A stretch of DNA of 64,000 nucleotides from Hemerocallis citrina (taxonomy: Eukaryota; Streptophyta; Magnoliopsida; Asparagales; Asphodelaceae): positions 75,521,227 through 75,585,226 of the forward strand of contig CM030366.1 in assembly GCA_017893485.1 (NCBI GenBank). Direction: 5' to 3'. Below, one piece after another: positions 29,260 to 40,934 of this stretch (the stretch's first letter is position 1; each line of letters opens with the position of its first letter). The position numbers and the translations under genes were made by a program. The notes under the pieces were generated by a model. That model searched no databases. It worked only from the letters and a program-made list of their open reading frames with translations, and was not told the DNA's origin.

Positions 29260-31071
29260 AAACACGGGCCCCCTTCCGAGTACACATTTCTAAATTATCC
29301 ACTATTCGATCTTTCCCTTAAACCCCGGCTTGGTCATTTATTATTATAATCAGGCATGCATGTATGTATTGCAAAACAAAGTAAGGATAACAGGATATAA
29401 ACACGTATCAGGTTCAGGGTGCAAGATAAACAAGTACAGGTACAAGATAACACATAACAGGGTAAAACAACTAATTTTCTAATTCAGGACAGCATGACAG
29501 TGTTGTACAAAAATAGTGAATCCCGCCACTAAAAATATCCAAATCTGGATCCGTCGAAAGATCTGGAAAATAGACTTTCACACGAATCTAGCGCATATAA
29601 ATAATTCACATACTAGTTCACAACAACACAGCTCAAAACTAATTTAAAGACAGAAATTGGGTTCAGCCAGAAATCAGGAAAACGAATTCAAGAACAAGAA
29701 AACAGCATGAAAACACATTAAATACATCTACGAAAAATCTGGGGTATTCCCCTATATGTCTAGATTAAAAATATAAAGTTTCATAATATTCCAGTAAAAT
29801 TTGTTTAGTCATCTAAAATAAGAAAACATCAAGAAACAGTAGTTTGGCAAATCTGAAGCTCCCAACACTGCTATACGAAAACTGAAATATCTCGCAACTA
29901 GTGAACCGAAATCCAAATCCGCCAAAGGGATATGAAAATAGATAAAATATATTAACTTTCATATTTCACAAATATTTTTCATACAGTAAAATGAATCATA
30001 GTGAAAATAAGGTTCTTTACATATCAGCGAGTAAAATACAGCAAGTATAGATTTCATAAACGAGCATGAAACAACACATAAAACTCATCAATAAAATTCA
30101 CCAAAAATCTGGGTAATCCCTAACTTAATAAAGAAACACTGACCAAAGTTTCAAATCAAAATAATTTGTATAGAATGGTTCTTGAAAATAGTTTGTTATC
30201 AAAATTACCGAAAAACATGATCTGGAAAAGATCGACACCTCTATACTAAAACAGTCATAACTCAATCATACAAAATCAAAATCAAGCAAGGTCAGAGGGG
30301 TATGAAAATAGACGAAATTAGCTAAAACTCTCGTTTTATACCGAAATCAAGACACTGACTCTAACACAGTTGAAAACAGCAACCAAAACAGAACAGCGAC
30401 AAAACTACAGATTTTTCACCTTAAAACAAAAACAATATAGATTCAAGAAAATTGATCCAAACACATCCCAACTGGAAATAAGGTCTACCAAGTATCTAAA
30501 CATCATGAATTAGGGTTATTAAGATGTCCACGCCAAATATATCTCATGAGTCTTAACCAAAACACAAGTTTTCACACAAGTCTCACATACATGTTCAAAA
30601 TTCAGAATCGGACGAATCTTAGGTTAAATCATGTCAAGATTGTGTCGTGAGTCATCTATGGTCAAGTTTTCACAATATAGACAAAACCCATCAAGCCGAA
30701 CACAACACAAGAGTCGTCTCTAGACCCAACTACACTATAGGTAAACCTTTTGACTTGTATCAAACAAATGAATTGAAGTACAAGTTACTTACCTTAAATC
30801 GGGATAAAGAACGACGAACTCAAAAGTAGGAGCAATTCCCATGAACGAAAATCTATGAACTCACGAACGATCCACACGCGCACTCGAGCACGCGCAAGAA
30901 AACCCAAAGAGCAAGAGAGTGCGAGACGACGGATGGAGAGAAAATGGAAGAGATGAAGCACGGCACAGTGGTAAGGGAAAAATATAATCTGCAGTATGCG
31001 GATGAAGAAAAATATATAAGGGTATATATTTATAGATGTATACATAATAGGTTTAGGAGAAGGATGGGAGG
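29260..31071 (-). repeat. Solo LTR B, segment before D
   Basis: AT-rich LTR sequence without a gene. It begins with the conserved CACGGGCCCCCTTCCGAGTA block and includes the AAGTTACTTACCTTAAATCG block near 30782, which matches 46810-46840 in AC. It ends with the GGAGG target of D. Confidence 0.7.
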
Positions 31072-32521
31072 TGTAGTACCCCGTATATTTAAATATAATT
31101 TTAAAAATTTATAAATGAATTAAAATGATTTCTGGAGATTTAATAAATATTTTTCTAAGGATTTATCTTTTTACACGTGCAAAATACGTGCAAATATTTT
31201 TGGTGTAAATATTCAATTTTATATTTTTAATAAATTCTCCTACTTATAATAGAGTATATTCTAAATTTTGGGATTTTTCTGAATAAAGAAATTATTTTTA
31301 TAAATACCTCGAAAGAGAGGGGCATTAATTTATGTAAAAAGTCGTTTGGATCTCAAACAAATAATGAAAATTCATTTTTACTAATTTTTGGGCTTTCCAT
31401 GGTCATCATTGAAATCAAAATATATTTAAATTTTATTTAGAGTTGATTTGGTAAAGATTTAAATAAATATGGTGTTTTTGCAAATATGGAATTTATGTTG
31501 GATCTTGTGAAAATATTTTCCTGGAAAGTAAAAGTCAGATATTTTAATTGGAAAACATAATATGTATTATTAGATATTATTTCTAAATTTTCTGGATTTT
31601 TACGAATATTTTATGATGTATTTGCAAATATTACAAAAAGAAGGGCTTTTGTGCAAAATTGCCACCCTGAGTACAAATCCGAATTTTCTTTATTTCTGGA
31701 CTGTGCTGGATTGCTGGATAACTTAGTAGTAAAAGGATTTGATTTGGTTTTAATTTATTTAACTTATTTTAACTACTTTATAAAGAAAGGTTTATATATG
31801 TAAAGTAATAATTTGTTAAAGGATTGTTTTGCAAATGTGTTTAAAACCCTAATCCTTCAATTTCCAGCCTATTTAAAAGGTGAAGTGCAGCTGTCTTTCG
31901 CTGCACAACACAAAGGTTTTATTGTTTTAATTTTTCCTGGAGATTGAAAAAGGAGATCTTGGATTCTTTGCAAATGAGGGATTCTTCGTCTTGCTTTGAT
32001 ATATTTGTTTGATCTCTCCATCGAGGTGAATGACTTGTTTTGTTTTATTTTGTTTTGTGCATGTTGTATGTGAGTGATGTAAATTGTTTTGTTGTTTGTT
32101 TTATGTATGTTGTATGTGGTTTTTCCTCTATTAGAAAGCATGCTAGGGTTTGGTATGAATATGTATGTAGGATGGATGATAAAATTGGATCTTGAGAAGA
32201 ACCCTAGTTATTGTGAGTAAAATTGCATGTGGATGATTTTAGATTGTTGGAGAACCTAATATAAATTGTGAGTAGGCTATTTCTTTTGGATTATCGTTGA
32301 TTTGATTGAGTATGATGGATGTTAGGCATTAATTAATTAAAGATGGGATTTTTGGATTATTGTTGAGTTGGATGAAAGCAACTTGGCCATGTTGATGATA
32401 AATTTGTTTTTGTTTATGAACCAACTATTGAGAATAGTTGAGATTGAGTTGAGAAATTTTGAGAATGAGTAATGGATTAAAAGACTATGTCGACAACAAC
32501 ACAAGATGGATTTACCGGCTG

Positions 32522-32677
32522 ACTAAAAAAGTGGGTCAGTAATGGATGAAAATATTACCATTGTTGGCTTGATCAGTTTCAGAGCAAAGCAAAGGGAAAC
32601 AGGAAGGGATGTGCAGAGAGAGAGAGGGGGGGGAGGAAATGGGTGAATTTTTTTCCGTACTGACCCACTTTTTTAGT
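32522..32677. mobile_element. MITE-like 156-bp inverted-repeat element
   Basis: Perfect 20-bp terminal inverted repeats (ACTAAAAAAGTGGGTCAGTA at 32522-32541 and its complement at 32658-32677) around a 116-bp centre with a GA-rich tract. No clear duplication flanks it, so the superfamily is undetermined. Confidence 0.5.
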
Positions 32678-32689
32678 TTTGCAATTTGG

Positions 32690-32955
32690 AGATGAGATGG
32701 ATCATATATCTGAAGTTGCACACTATGATTTTTGTAGGAGTGACTAGTGGTGGAATTTTTTTTATCTAAACTTTATATACAATTATATCATGCTGTCTAG
32801 ATGAGTATCAGTTTCTAAGATAATGAGATTGTTGCTTGTTGCTTGGGTTTGAAAATGAGATTGTTCTTTCTCATTGATTTTAAGTGATGATGAGATGGAT
32901 TATGTAACTGAAGTTGCACGCTATGATTTTTGTAGGAGTGACTAGTGATGAAATA
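32690..32955 (+). repeat. Direct duplication in D with CTGAAGTTGCAC core
   Basis: Two copies (about 32692-32755 and 32888-32950) share GATGAGATGGAT, CTGAAGTTGCAC and TTTTTGTAGGAGTGACTAGT, 198 bp apart. Confidence 0.7.
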
Positions 32956-33201
32956 ATCCTGTTTGAAGTTATCTTTTGGTTTCAATTGACAGTTATCTCA
33001 TGAGTATTATAAAAGTATAAGTTTCATCTCAGTTAGTATCCTGTTTGCCTGAATATGACAGTGAAAATATTCTTTTTCAGTTTTTGTAACTCAATATTTT
33101 GAACTCCATATTTTGGTTATGAATGTGATGAGATCACATTATTATGTTTCATTATGAGATTACAATTTGATGATATTATACTATTATGCTTCATTCATAT
33201 T

Positions 33202-33999
33202 TGTGGTAGGGTAAAAATGGCTTGGGGCCCAACCATGGCCCAATACAACTCTCACTCAGAAATGGTAAAAATAGCGGTCCAGATCGGCGCCGAACCTCCA
33301 CTACAGGGTCGGCGCCGAGTCTCCAGTTCACCCCCACAGATCCGGACTCCTCGTGTCCGATGAGCGACTATGGCCCTCGGCCTCCGATCCACGATAGCCC
33401 TCCAAGCCGTCCTACCATCCTGGTGTAGGAGGAAGATGACTTGGCACAGCCCAGGCCCTCAGATCCTCCCAGGAGCACAGGAGCCCCACGATCAGCCATG
33501 TCAGCTCCGAATACCACCAAGGGTTTTGCCACGTCAGCCCTATACCACTCCTGGTATTGCCACGTCAGCCCTAAATCCCCTGGGCCCTCTGCCACGTCAG
33601 GCCCATGGGCTTTCGGGTCCAGACCCGGCCCCCAAACGGAACCAAACCCGGTTGGGGTTCTCTATAAATACTAGACCCTCACCCACCTTTTGGAGGTAAT
33701 CAATCTTTTTCCACTTAAATTCACCTAGTTATTGCTACTCTCTCACAGAGACTGACTAGATCGTCGGAGGGTCCGCCACCGGGACAAACCCCGGTGTTTC
33801 AGGACCGTCTGCAGGTACACAAGACCTCGGATCCGAATCTTCTGATCCGAGCCCAGATCTCCGAATCACCCCGAGGTCGCCACAGGTTCCGCCCGGTCAG
33901 CCAAGGGTCGTCAGACGAGCAGCATTCTCCTTCAAATACAAATTGAGTCCGAACTCACACCTGGTGCATCCACACGTCTCCCAGAAATAAACCGCATCA
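33202..33999 (+). repeat. Tat2 5' LTR
   Basis: 798 bp, TGTGGTAGGG...ACCGCATCA. A TATA-like string (CTATAAATACTAG) lies near 33662-33674, about 325 bp before the LTR end, and marks the likely sense promoter. Confidence 0.95.
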
Positions 34000-34002
34000 G
34001 GT

Positions 34003-34021
34003 TGGCGCCGTCTGTGGGAAC
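34003..34021 (+). promoter_or_regulatory. Tat2 primer-binding site
   Basis: TGGCGCCGTCTGTGGGAAC lies three bases after the LTR. The first nine bases match the complement of a plant tRNA-Asp 3' end, the rest poorly. The primer identity is uncertain. Confidence 0.75.
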
Positions 34022-34079
34022 ACTGCTTCAGAGGCCGACCCTAGCACGACCATCAAGGCACCTCGACAGCCGAACTCTC

Positions 34080-36359
34080 ATGGCCTCAAAGGGCAAGGGG
34101 GCTGCTTCCTCCGTCAACCGACGGGACACCCCCCCACCAAACACCAATGCCGGGCCACGCGCACCAAGGCACGGAGATTCTCATCAGGGATCCCGGCGGA
34201 GCGCCACCCATACAGTCCAGCCCGACCTACGGGGAGTAATCGTCAACCGACAGGTTAACCGCAGCAGGGGAAGGGCCGCTTCCAACCCGGCCCCGAACCA
34301 TCCAAGACCGCCGCCCGAGGGACGGAGGTCAGGGCTCAGCCGCATCGGAAGGCAGCCCTCGGACCGACCAAACAGGGTCGAGGGAGCCCCCGTCATTCAC
34401 AAGGAGTTCCGAGACTTCCGGAGAGAAATTCTCGGGGCCCTCCGACAGGCCCCCAGGGAGGAAACCTTCCACTCCCAAACTAGGTCGGATGCCGAGGCAA
34501 GCATGTCGCACACATCAACTATCCAGCCAGAAGACGGCGGCGTACTCCTAAGGCGCCTCCAAGAAATGGAGGACCGCCTCGATCACATAAAGGACGGCGA
34601 CCGACGAGTGGCTCAGGGGTACAGACCCATCCGTCCTCCCTTCTCCGCCCCCATCCTTCAAGCAGAAATACCCAGGAATTTCCGACCACCTCAATTCGAG
34701 ACCTACGACGGCGAAGGAGATCCCGCTGATCACATGGAAGGTTTCAAAACCCTCATGATGATTCACAGCGCCTCGGATCCCCTGCTATGCCGAGCCTTCC
34801 CCGCCACACTCCGAGGTCCGGCTCGTGAATGGTATTCAAAGCTCACCCCCGGCTCCATTTACTCCTTCGACCAACTAGAAGGCAATTTTCTTGCTCACTT
34901 CGTCACCAGCCGGAAGGCAGAAAGGACCAGCGCCTCTTTACTTGGGCTCAGACAGATAGACGGAGAGTCCCTCAGAGTGTTCGTCCGGATGTTTACCACG
35001 GAAGCAAGGGCGGTCTCCTCCCTTGATCCAGGCATCGCATCCGCGGCCTTTCGGCACAACGTCCGTCATGGACAGCTGAAAGCTTCTCTGGCGAAGAGAC
35101 CCCCCATCGACTTTCCCAACCTCCTCAACAGGGTCGAGAAATACATTAGAGCAGAAGAGGCCCTTAGCCCCGAAGACGCCAGGGAGGCCAACTCGAAGGG
35201 AAAACGGAAAGCCGAAGAAGTCGAGCCATCAAAGAAAGCTCCGAGGGACGCGGGGGCCGTTAAAAAGATCCCGCCGATCCCCCGCTTCGAGAAGTACACT
35301 CCCTTGACGCATAACGTATCCGCCATCCTCTTAGAAATCGAAGACAAAGGCATTGTTCGACAACCTCCCCGACCCAACAACGGCAAGAACCGAGATCAGC
35401 GCTTCTACTGCCGCTTCCACAGAGACCATGGGCACGACACCGATCAATGCCGGGCCCTGAAATACGAGATTGAGGAACTCATCTCCAGGGGGTACCTCCG
35501 AGAATTCACCCGAGAAGTCCCGCGGGATCGACGAGATACTAGGAACCGGAGACACTCGTCCCCGAACCCTACTCCGAACCGCATCCAGGGTCGGGATCCC
35601 GAGTCCGAGGGAGCCGCGGACCCGCCATTTATCTTGCACTGTGTCCATGGAGGGCCAATGGGAGGGGAATCGAATACTTCCCGAAAAGCCTTCATCCGAG
35701 AGGTGAATGCTGTCCAAGGCAACCCCTCTCCCAAGCTACAACCCATGCCAGTCTCATTCTCAGGGGAGGACCTCGAAGGCGTTCGCCTCCCCCACTGCGA
35801 TGCCCTCGTCGTTAGCCTCCACATGGCTAATTGTGAAGTTCGCCGAATCCTCGTCGACAACGGCAGCTCGGTGAACATTCTTTTCCTCGAAGCCTTCGAG
35901 AATCTGAAATTACCTAGAGGCAAGCTCAAGCCGGCCAGATACACCTTGCATGGGTTCTCCGGCGTCCCTGTCGTGATAGAAGGGATTGTCACCCTCGACG
36001 TTACCGCAGGATCGGCTCCTGTCAAGAGGACCGAGTCTATGGACTTCATGGTGGTCAACGTCAAGGTGGCTTACAACGCCATACTCGGCCGTCCCGGGTT
36101 ATGCTCCCTCCAAGCAGTGCCTTCGGCCTACCATCTGAAGCTCAAATTTCCCACCCCACAAGGAGTCGGCGTCGTCCGAGGCAGCCAAGAAGCAGCGCGA
36201 TCATGCTACATGACCACCGTCGGGGGAGGAGTGTTCCCCCTCGACGCCGTCAAATTCAAACCAGAGAAGGACAGCCCTACCCCCAGACCTGCCGTCGAGC
36301 CGGAGAGGTTCCCCCTTGACACCAAGCACCCAGTGAATTCCTGCGAAGAACGAGCATAG
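34080..36359 (+). CDS. gag: Tat2 gag-protease, intact ORF
   Basis: The first ATG after the primer-binding site is at 34080. The frame is open upstream to 34002, but that overlaps the primer site. About 759 residues. Arg/Pro-rich basic N-terminus (to about 130). Retrotransposon gag domain with A-R-E-W-Y-S-K-L and F-V-T-S-R-K-A-E (about 215-330). Lys/Glu-rich linker. Variant zinc knuckle F-Y-C-R-F-H-R-D-H-G-H-D-x3-C (about 440). L-H-C-V-H-G-G-P-M-G-G block. Retropepsin with V-D-N-G-S-S-V-N-I-L and I-L-G-R-P-G (about 590-720). No stop or frameshift. It should package RNA into particles and cleave the polyprotein. No pol follows. Confidence 0.93.
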   Translation: MASKGKGAASSVNRRDTPPPNTNAGPRAPRHGDSHQGSRRSATHTVQPDLRGVIVNRQVNRSRGRAASNPAPNHPRPPPEGRRSGLSRIGRQPSDRPNRVEGAPVIHKEFRDFRREILGALRQAPREETFHSQTRSDAEASMSHTSTIQPEDGGVLLRRLQEMEDRLDHIKDGDRRVAQGYRPIRPPFSAPILQAEIPRNFRPPQFETYDGEGDPADHMEGFKTLMMIHSASDPLLCRAFPATLRGPAREWYSKLTPGSIYSFDQLEGNFLAHFVTSRKAERTSASLLGLRQIDGESLRVFVRMFTTEARAVSSLDPGIASAAFRHNVRHGQLKASLAKRPPIDFPNLLNRVEKYIRAEEALSPEDAREANSKGKRKAEEVEPSKKAPRDAGAVKKIPPIPRFEKYTPLTHNVSAILLEIEDKGIVRQPPRPNNGKNRDQRFYCRFHRDHGHDTDQCRALKYEIEELISRGYLREFTREVPRDRRDTRNRRHSSPNPTPNRIQGRDPESEGAADPPFILHCVHGGPMGGESNTSRKAFIREVNAVQGNPSPKLQPMPVSFSGEDLEGVRLPHCDALVVSLHMANCEVRRILVDNGSSVNILFLEAFENLKLPRGKLKPARYTLHGFSGVPVVIEGIVTLDVTAGSAPVKRTESMDFMVVNVKVAYNAILGRPGLCSLQAVPSAYHLKLKFPTPQGVGVVRGSQEAARSCYMTTVGGGVFPLDAVKFKPEKDSPTPRPAVEPERFPLDTKHPVNSCEERA

Positions 36360-36993
36360 GTTTTAACTTAGCTAGAAGTGAACCTTTTGTAAAGCTTTCC
36401 TTTGTAAAGGGCCGTTTTTAGCGGCCCCCCCTATCTTATACTAAGGAAATCTCGTTGTATCATACTCCAAACGCCTCGGCAAATCCGACCTAATACCAGG
36501 TTAGGGGATCGACACCCAAGACTTCACCTCCCCCCACTCCGATTCCTCACGAAACGATAAGGCCGAACTACATCCCCTTCATTATTTCGTATGCTATCAA
36601 CCGGAGCAAAGAGTGAAATGAATTCCTTATTCATGTTCCTTTATTAGGTTAAGAGGAAACAAACGAAGACCATTGCAGAAATACTCCCCTCATCTCGAAC
36701 AGCAGGAGGCCGCCCTCTCAAGGCCCCTCTGGTCCGACGAACGGCGGGATCACTCCAAACGAACAACTGGGAACTCTCTCCTTGGCATAAGGGTCCTTTG
36801 GTTCGGCCACGATTGATATACCGACCACGGAACTCTGGGCATCGGTGGGCCGCATACGTTCCGATTGGCAACACCACAACAGGTACCCCCACCTGCTCAC
36901 TGACCACCCGAGGAAGGTCTCGAAATGCCCAGCATCGACCGGTAGAGGTGTATCTCCACCTCCTTCTCTACTAGCACATCGCGAAGTCGCTTC
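36360..36993 (+). other. Tat2 post-gag spacer with small hairpin
   Basis: Non-coding. A stem-loop GGGCCG-TTTTTAG-CGGCCC lies at about 36409-36427, about 50 bp after the gag stop. It could be a 3' end signal. It probably also holds the 3' end of the antisense transcript. No convincing ORF. Confidence 0.4.
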
Positions 36994-37260
36994 TCAGAGG
37001 ATGGCCTCTGCACCAAGAAACTCGACATAGCTTATCCAGGTCCGACTCCCACGAGTTCCCCGATCCAACGTCACCCTCCTCAGACGACTTGCCTCTTCAC
37101 CAAGGGCTTCGGACATGTTCTTGTAATAGCTAAAGGCCGCCTCGGCGGTGCGGGCCCTCTCACGGTACCAAGCCAAAGTGGCCTCCAATGCCTCCACCTT
37201 GCTCCGGAGCCACGCCACGACGGAACGACGGGGGTCCACCTCGGGAAGGAAAGCCACAAC
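36994..37260 (-). pseudogene. Tat2 antisense module, coiled-coil segment
   Basis: A minus-strand frame of 88 codons with a coiled coil and the L-R-R-V-T-L-D-R-G motif that matches L-R-R-I-T-I-D-R-G in the second Tat1 antisense ORF (7656-8495). It is much shorter than that ORF and no conserved start is seen, so it is probably a remnant of a downstream exon. Function unknown. Confidence 0.5.
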
Positions 37261-37439
37261 CTACAAAGAGAGCCAACTCGAAGCACATAAGCAAGAAGAT
37301 TCGGAAATGTCCGGTGCCAAAACACTTGACAAGTCAAAGATGCTTTTTTATAAATTTTGCTGCTTCTTACAAAAAGGCGGTGGCCAGTCCGCGGGAGGCA
37401 AATACAATCAAAAGGGGGGAAAAAGAAAGAAAGGCAAAA

Positions 37440-37916
37440 CTATACAACTCGATTTCCCACCTCGTCATCGATCGGGTTCGCCGGAGGGTCGACGGCCGGG
37501 TCGACAACGGGCCCCTCTTCGGCAGGAGTCTTCGGGGTCCCATCGATCTCCATGTTGTACTCAAAGTTAGACAGGTCGACGGTCGGATAGAAGTGCCTCA
37601 CATGGCTGAGGGCCTTCGCGTAACACTCATCCTGGGCGAAGATCACCATCCGCTGACCCGCATCCGTCAGCTCTTTCCTCTCCTTGGCGAACGCAGCTGT
37701 CAACTCCCCCTTCTCCTTCGCCAACTTCCTCTTCAAGGAGGCCACCCTCTTCCCCCACTCGGTGTCCTTGGCCTCGAGCTCCAGCTTCATCTGCTGCTCC
37801 CTCTGATGCGAACCCTCGAGCTCGATCCGCATCTCCTTCATCTCTCGCTCGCTCTTGTCCGCCCGAGCACGTTCTTGCGACAGGGACGCTTCGTAGAGGT
37901 TCTTTACATTAGCTCC
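37440..37916 (-). CDS. Tat2 antisense gene, exon 3: coiled coil
   Basis: It begins (- strand) after the acceptor TTGTATGCAG| at 37917 and encodes about 155 residues. A strongly predicted Glu/Lys/Arg/Leu coiled coil (about residues 5-80) leads to a segment with C-Y-A-K-A-L-S-H-V and F-Y-P-x-V-D-L and an Asp/Pro-rich acidic end at the stop near 37440. The Tat1 equivalent is 6812-7445. A fragment of the same exon, with two stops, is at 53487-53815. The uninterrupted frame here contrasts with the broken Tat1 copy. Confidence 0.65.
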   Translation of the reverse strand, partial: GANVKNLYEASLSQERARADKSEREMKEMRIELEGSHQREQQMKLELEAKDTEWGKRVASLKRKLAKEKGELTAAFAKERKELTDAGQRMVIFAQDECYAKALSHVRHFYPTVDLSNFEYNMEIDGTPKTPAEEGPVVDPAVDPPANPIDDEVGNRVV

Positions 37917-38004
37917 CTGCATACAAGCCTGCGACCGAAAGGCACAGATAAGAAGAAAACTCCTGAAGCAAGACTAACAGAAAGGAGGAGGTCGGCAAGC
38001 TTAC

Positions 38005-38469
38005 CAACACGGTGGCCTGCGCCAAGCTCGTAAATGCCACCTCTATGGGCTCGCTCTCCATCATCTGGCGGTCGCGAGGCGTCGCCAGCTTCTCCACCAC
38101 CTCTACGGCCTGGGCTTCCTCGGTCAGACAGTCACCCATCCGAACCGACCAGTCCGGCGCCCACCGTTGCTGCAACATCTCCACCACCGGGTCCTCCTCC
38201 TCAACCTCTACCAAGGGACCTTTCCCCTTGTCGAGATCGGATGCCCTCGCTGGGCCCTTACCCTTCGAAGGGGCAGCCCCCTTGCTCGACTCCGAACGAG
38301 TCCTCTTAACCCTCAGCTCGAGCGGTACCTCCGAAATAACAAGGGACGGCTCCCTCGGCCTCTTCGCCGCCTCCCCCTTCTTCTTCTCGGCATTCTCCTT
38401 CTTCATGACGAGCCTCCTTGCTTTAATCGATGCCTCATCCATATCTACAGAAAAAACCATTAAGAACAA
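38005..38469 (-). CDS. Tat2 antisense gene, exon 2
   Basis: About 150 residues. A basic start (A-S-I-K-A-R-R, many Lys), K-G-K-G-P repeats, then W-A-P-D-W and L-A-T-P-R-D-R, ending at the donor GTGTTG|GTAAGC at 38004. The following intron is 88 bp, and the same intron position is used in Tat1 (donor TCG|GTAAGT at 6689). The start is likely an exon boundary near 38450 rather than the ATG. No known domain. The basic stretches could be nuclear-localisation signals (inference). Confidence 0.65.
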
Positions 38470-38514
38470 TGAGCAAGAAAGTACGAAAGGATCGAGAGAA
38501 AAGAAACAACTACA

Positions 38515-39685
38515 TACGCAGAACGGCTGGGCTCAGTCCAACGCTCGCCAGGTGGACCTCCGTCACCTTCGTCCAATCAATACTAGGGGACAAACGGAGG
38601 CACTCGACAAACCCCCACTCCTCGGTCGTCAGATCCCCCGGCCCCGCCGCAGGATGGCTCGGCTTGGAGTAGTTTCATCGAGTCGGAATGTCCCAGGGCT
38701 CTTCACTCCGGATCACCAGATATTTTTTCTTCCAATCCTTGATGGAGTCCGGGTGGCTGTGAACAACCTTCCTCCTACTCCGGGGGGAGATATAGTAAAC
38801 ACCCTCAACCGCCGGACTAATCATCAGCGTCGCTCGGAACACGTTCAACCGCAGGGGTACCTGTTATTCCTCGCACGTCAGTACAAAACAGATTATCTGC
38901 TTCCAAGAGTTCGGCCCATACTGCATCGGTGCCAAGGAGGCCCAGTTCAGCACTTTCCGAACAAACGGGTGGACTGGCAGCCTCAGTCCAGAAATGAACG
39001 CATCCACTGGGAAGACACAATACCAAGCAGATAGGGGATCGGTTGGGCGCAGAGTAGAGCTCCGCAGCATCAATTCGTAGCTAGGACCTATGTGGTACGC
39101 CAGCTGCAAAACCTCCAAGTCCCCGCCATCCAAGTCTGTCAGAATCGCGTCCATCAACACCCTCTTCCGACTCGGTAAAGAGGCCTGCACACCAAAGAGC
39201 TCCTTGTCGGATAGGTCGTCAGGATATTGACGGAAATGCTTCGGCTGCACGGGTGAACCTGTCCACAAGTTGCGGTAGACAGACCCCTGGCTCGAACCAC
39301 CAGTCCTCGATCCTACCTTCCTCGGAGCCTTCTTCCTCTTCTTGGTTCGCTCCGGCGAGGGAATAAATAAAGGCCCCCGACCAGTCAGCATGGAACTCGG
39401 ACCTGCACCCTGAACTGTGGATCTCCTTACGGTGCCACCCTCGCCTCCCTCTCCCTCGGAAGTCAACTCCAAAACACGGACACCGTCCGAACCATCATTC
39501 GCTTCCTCCGACTCGCTGCTCTCCACTACGAAGGGATGACGAGAGCGCAACAACCTCGCACCATATACCTCCTCCTCACCTACTGGTTCCTCCCACGAAA
39601 CCGTATCAGAAGACTCATCAACGTGTACTGACTCCTCCTCGAGTACGGGCTCCTCCCAGGACGTCGATTCGGAGATAGGCTTCAC
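38515..39685 (-). pseudogene. Tat2 antisense gene, exon 1: Transposase_28-like domain
   Basis: The ATG at 39685 opens 273 codons to a TAA near 38864: an acidic N-terminus with repeated S-W-E-E-P, a Lys-rich region, then the family block V-F-P-V-D-A-F-I-S-G-L-R-L-P-V-H-P-F, L-N-W and N-S-W-K-Q-I. After the TAA the homology goes on in the same direction to D-S-I-K-D-W-K-K-K-Y near 38745 and W-T-K-V-T-E-V near 38570, so the nonsense codon truncates a longer exon. A TGA further on (near 38674) is a second break. Gene order and promoter spacing match Tat1. Confidence 0.7.
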
Positions 39686-39896
39686 TTCCCCCTAGACGTC
39701 GATGCTGACGAGCCAGACTGAGCCCTATCCATCTATGCCTAAACTAAGCAGACTTACCAACTCACCTGGGGTTACTTTGGAAGGGCGAGCCTAGTACAGC
39801 GAGCTGCAAAGATGAGCGCTGAAGGGTTGAGAAATTTTTTGAAAAAAATAAAGCAGCAGCAAGAAAGGAGTGGACTGATGGGGGAGAGGGGGGAAT

Positions 39897-39903
39897 ATTT
39901 ATA
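39897..39903 (-). promoter_or_regulatory. TATA box of the Tat2 antisense gene
   Basis: TATAAAT on the - strand lies about 212 bp before the ATG at 39685, followed by a pyrimidine-rich leader. Spacing is nearly the same as in Tat1. Confidence 0.6.
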
Positions 39904-39904
39904 G

Positions 39905-40934
39905 GAGATAGAGGCGACTCCTCGATTTTCGCGAGTACTGTTCATCTATTTGACATGCAACTGCCGCCTGGGAATTCGCGCCACGTCCTCAAAACGTGCG
40001 CTGCTGACATCATCCAATGACAGACTGGCAGCCAGACGAGGAGGTCAGCGCGGAAGAAGTATTCGGGGGAGGGAACATTTTTACATAAGATTTAAGGCGC
40101 CGTCCTTAGACAGATGCCCCGGGCTCCGAGGCGGGGTCGGTTCCCCTTTCACCCGTGAGCAGCTCGGGGCTTACAGCTTCGTCGGCCGAAGACCCGAACT
40201 GTTCAAGGGTGAGACAGAAACCGCCATCACCTGGATCCCTATTGAAATGCAGAGTAGTCAACCTCCAATCGGAGAACGACTCATCTATCCGAGGCTCAAA
40301 GCGTTAAGACGCCGCCCTCGGCGAGCACCCCGGTCGAAAGCAGATCAACACTCAGAGATCGAGAGAAGTGCACCATTCCGAGCCAGTTGATGCAACTGCA
40401 AAGGTTCGGCCTGCTCTGGCAACGGAACCTTCACAGTTGCAAAAAACTGGCCCAGAATGCCCTTCATCTCTTCCAGAAGGACAGAACCTTCACAGTTGCA
40501 AACAGCTCACCCCTCGGAGTTCGGTCGTTGCCCCTCTCGCCCTAATCCCTCCTGGATCTGGCTGCCGTATCAGGACCATCAGATCCAAGAGAAGATCCAG
40601 GCGACAGAGAAACCATCTCTCCGACACAACCGGGGGAAAAAAGTGGCAAGAGACAGGCATCCGCCGAAGCAGACACCTTTAAAGGCCAATAGACCACCCT
40701 TGCTTTGATCTGACCCACTACGGAAGGGGGGGGGGTACTTATAGCCTCCCCCAGGGGCCGGCCTTTATGACACGGGGAAAACCAAACGACGGAAGACCAT
40801 GCGCCATATATTTATTAGGCGGCGCCATTAAAGTACCTGGGAAATTGGAACCTCACACAGATTCCAAGGCGCCCCCAATGCTCCGCAAAGACGGCAGACT
40901 ACCCTGCTCAACATTCCCAAGGCACACCGGTTCG
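39905..40934 (+). other. Tat2 non-coding region upstream of the antisense promoter
   Basis: No gene recognised. A short direct repeat (AACCTTCACAGTTGCAAA, near 40426 and 40485) and a G run at about 40725-40734 are visible. ORFs up to 146 codons have no recognisable similarity. Confidence 0.4.
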
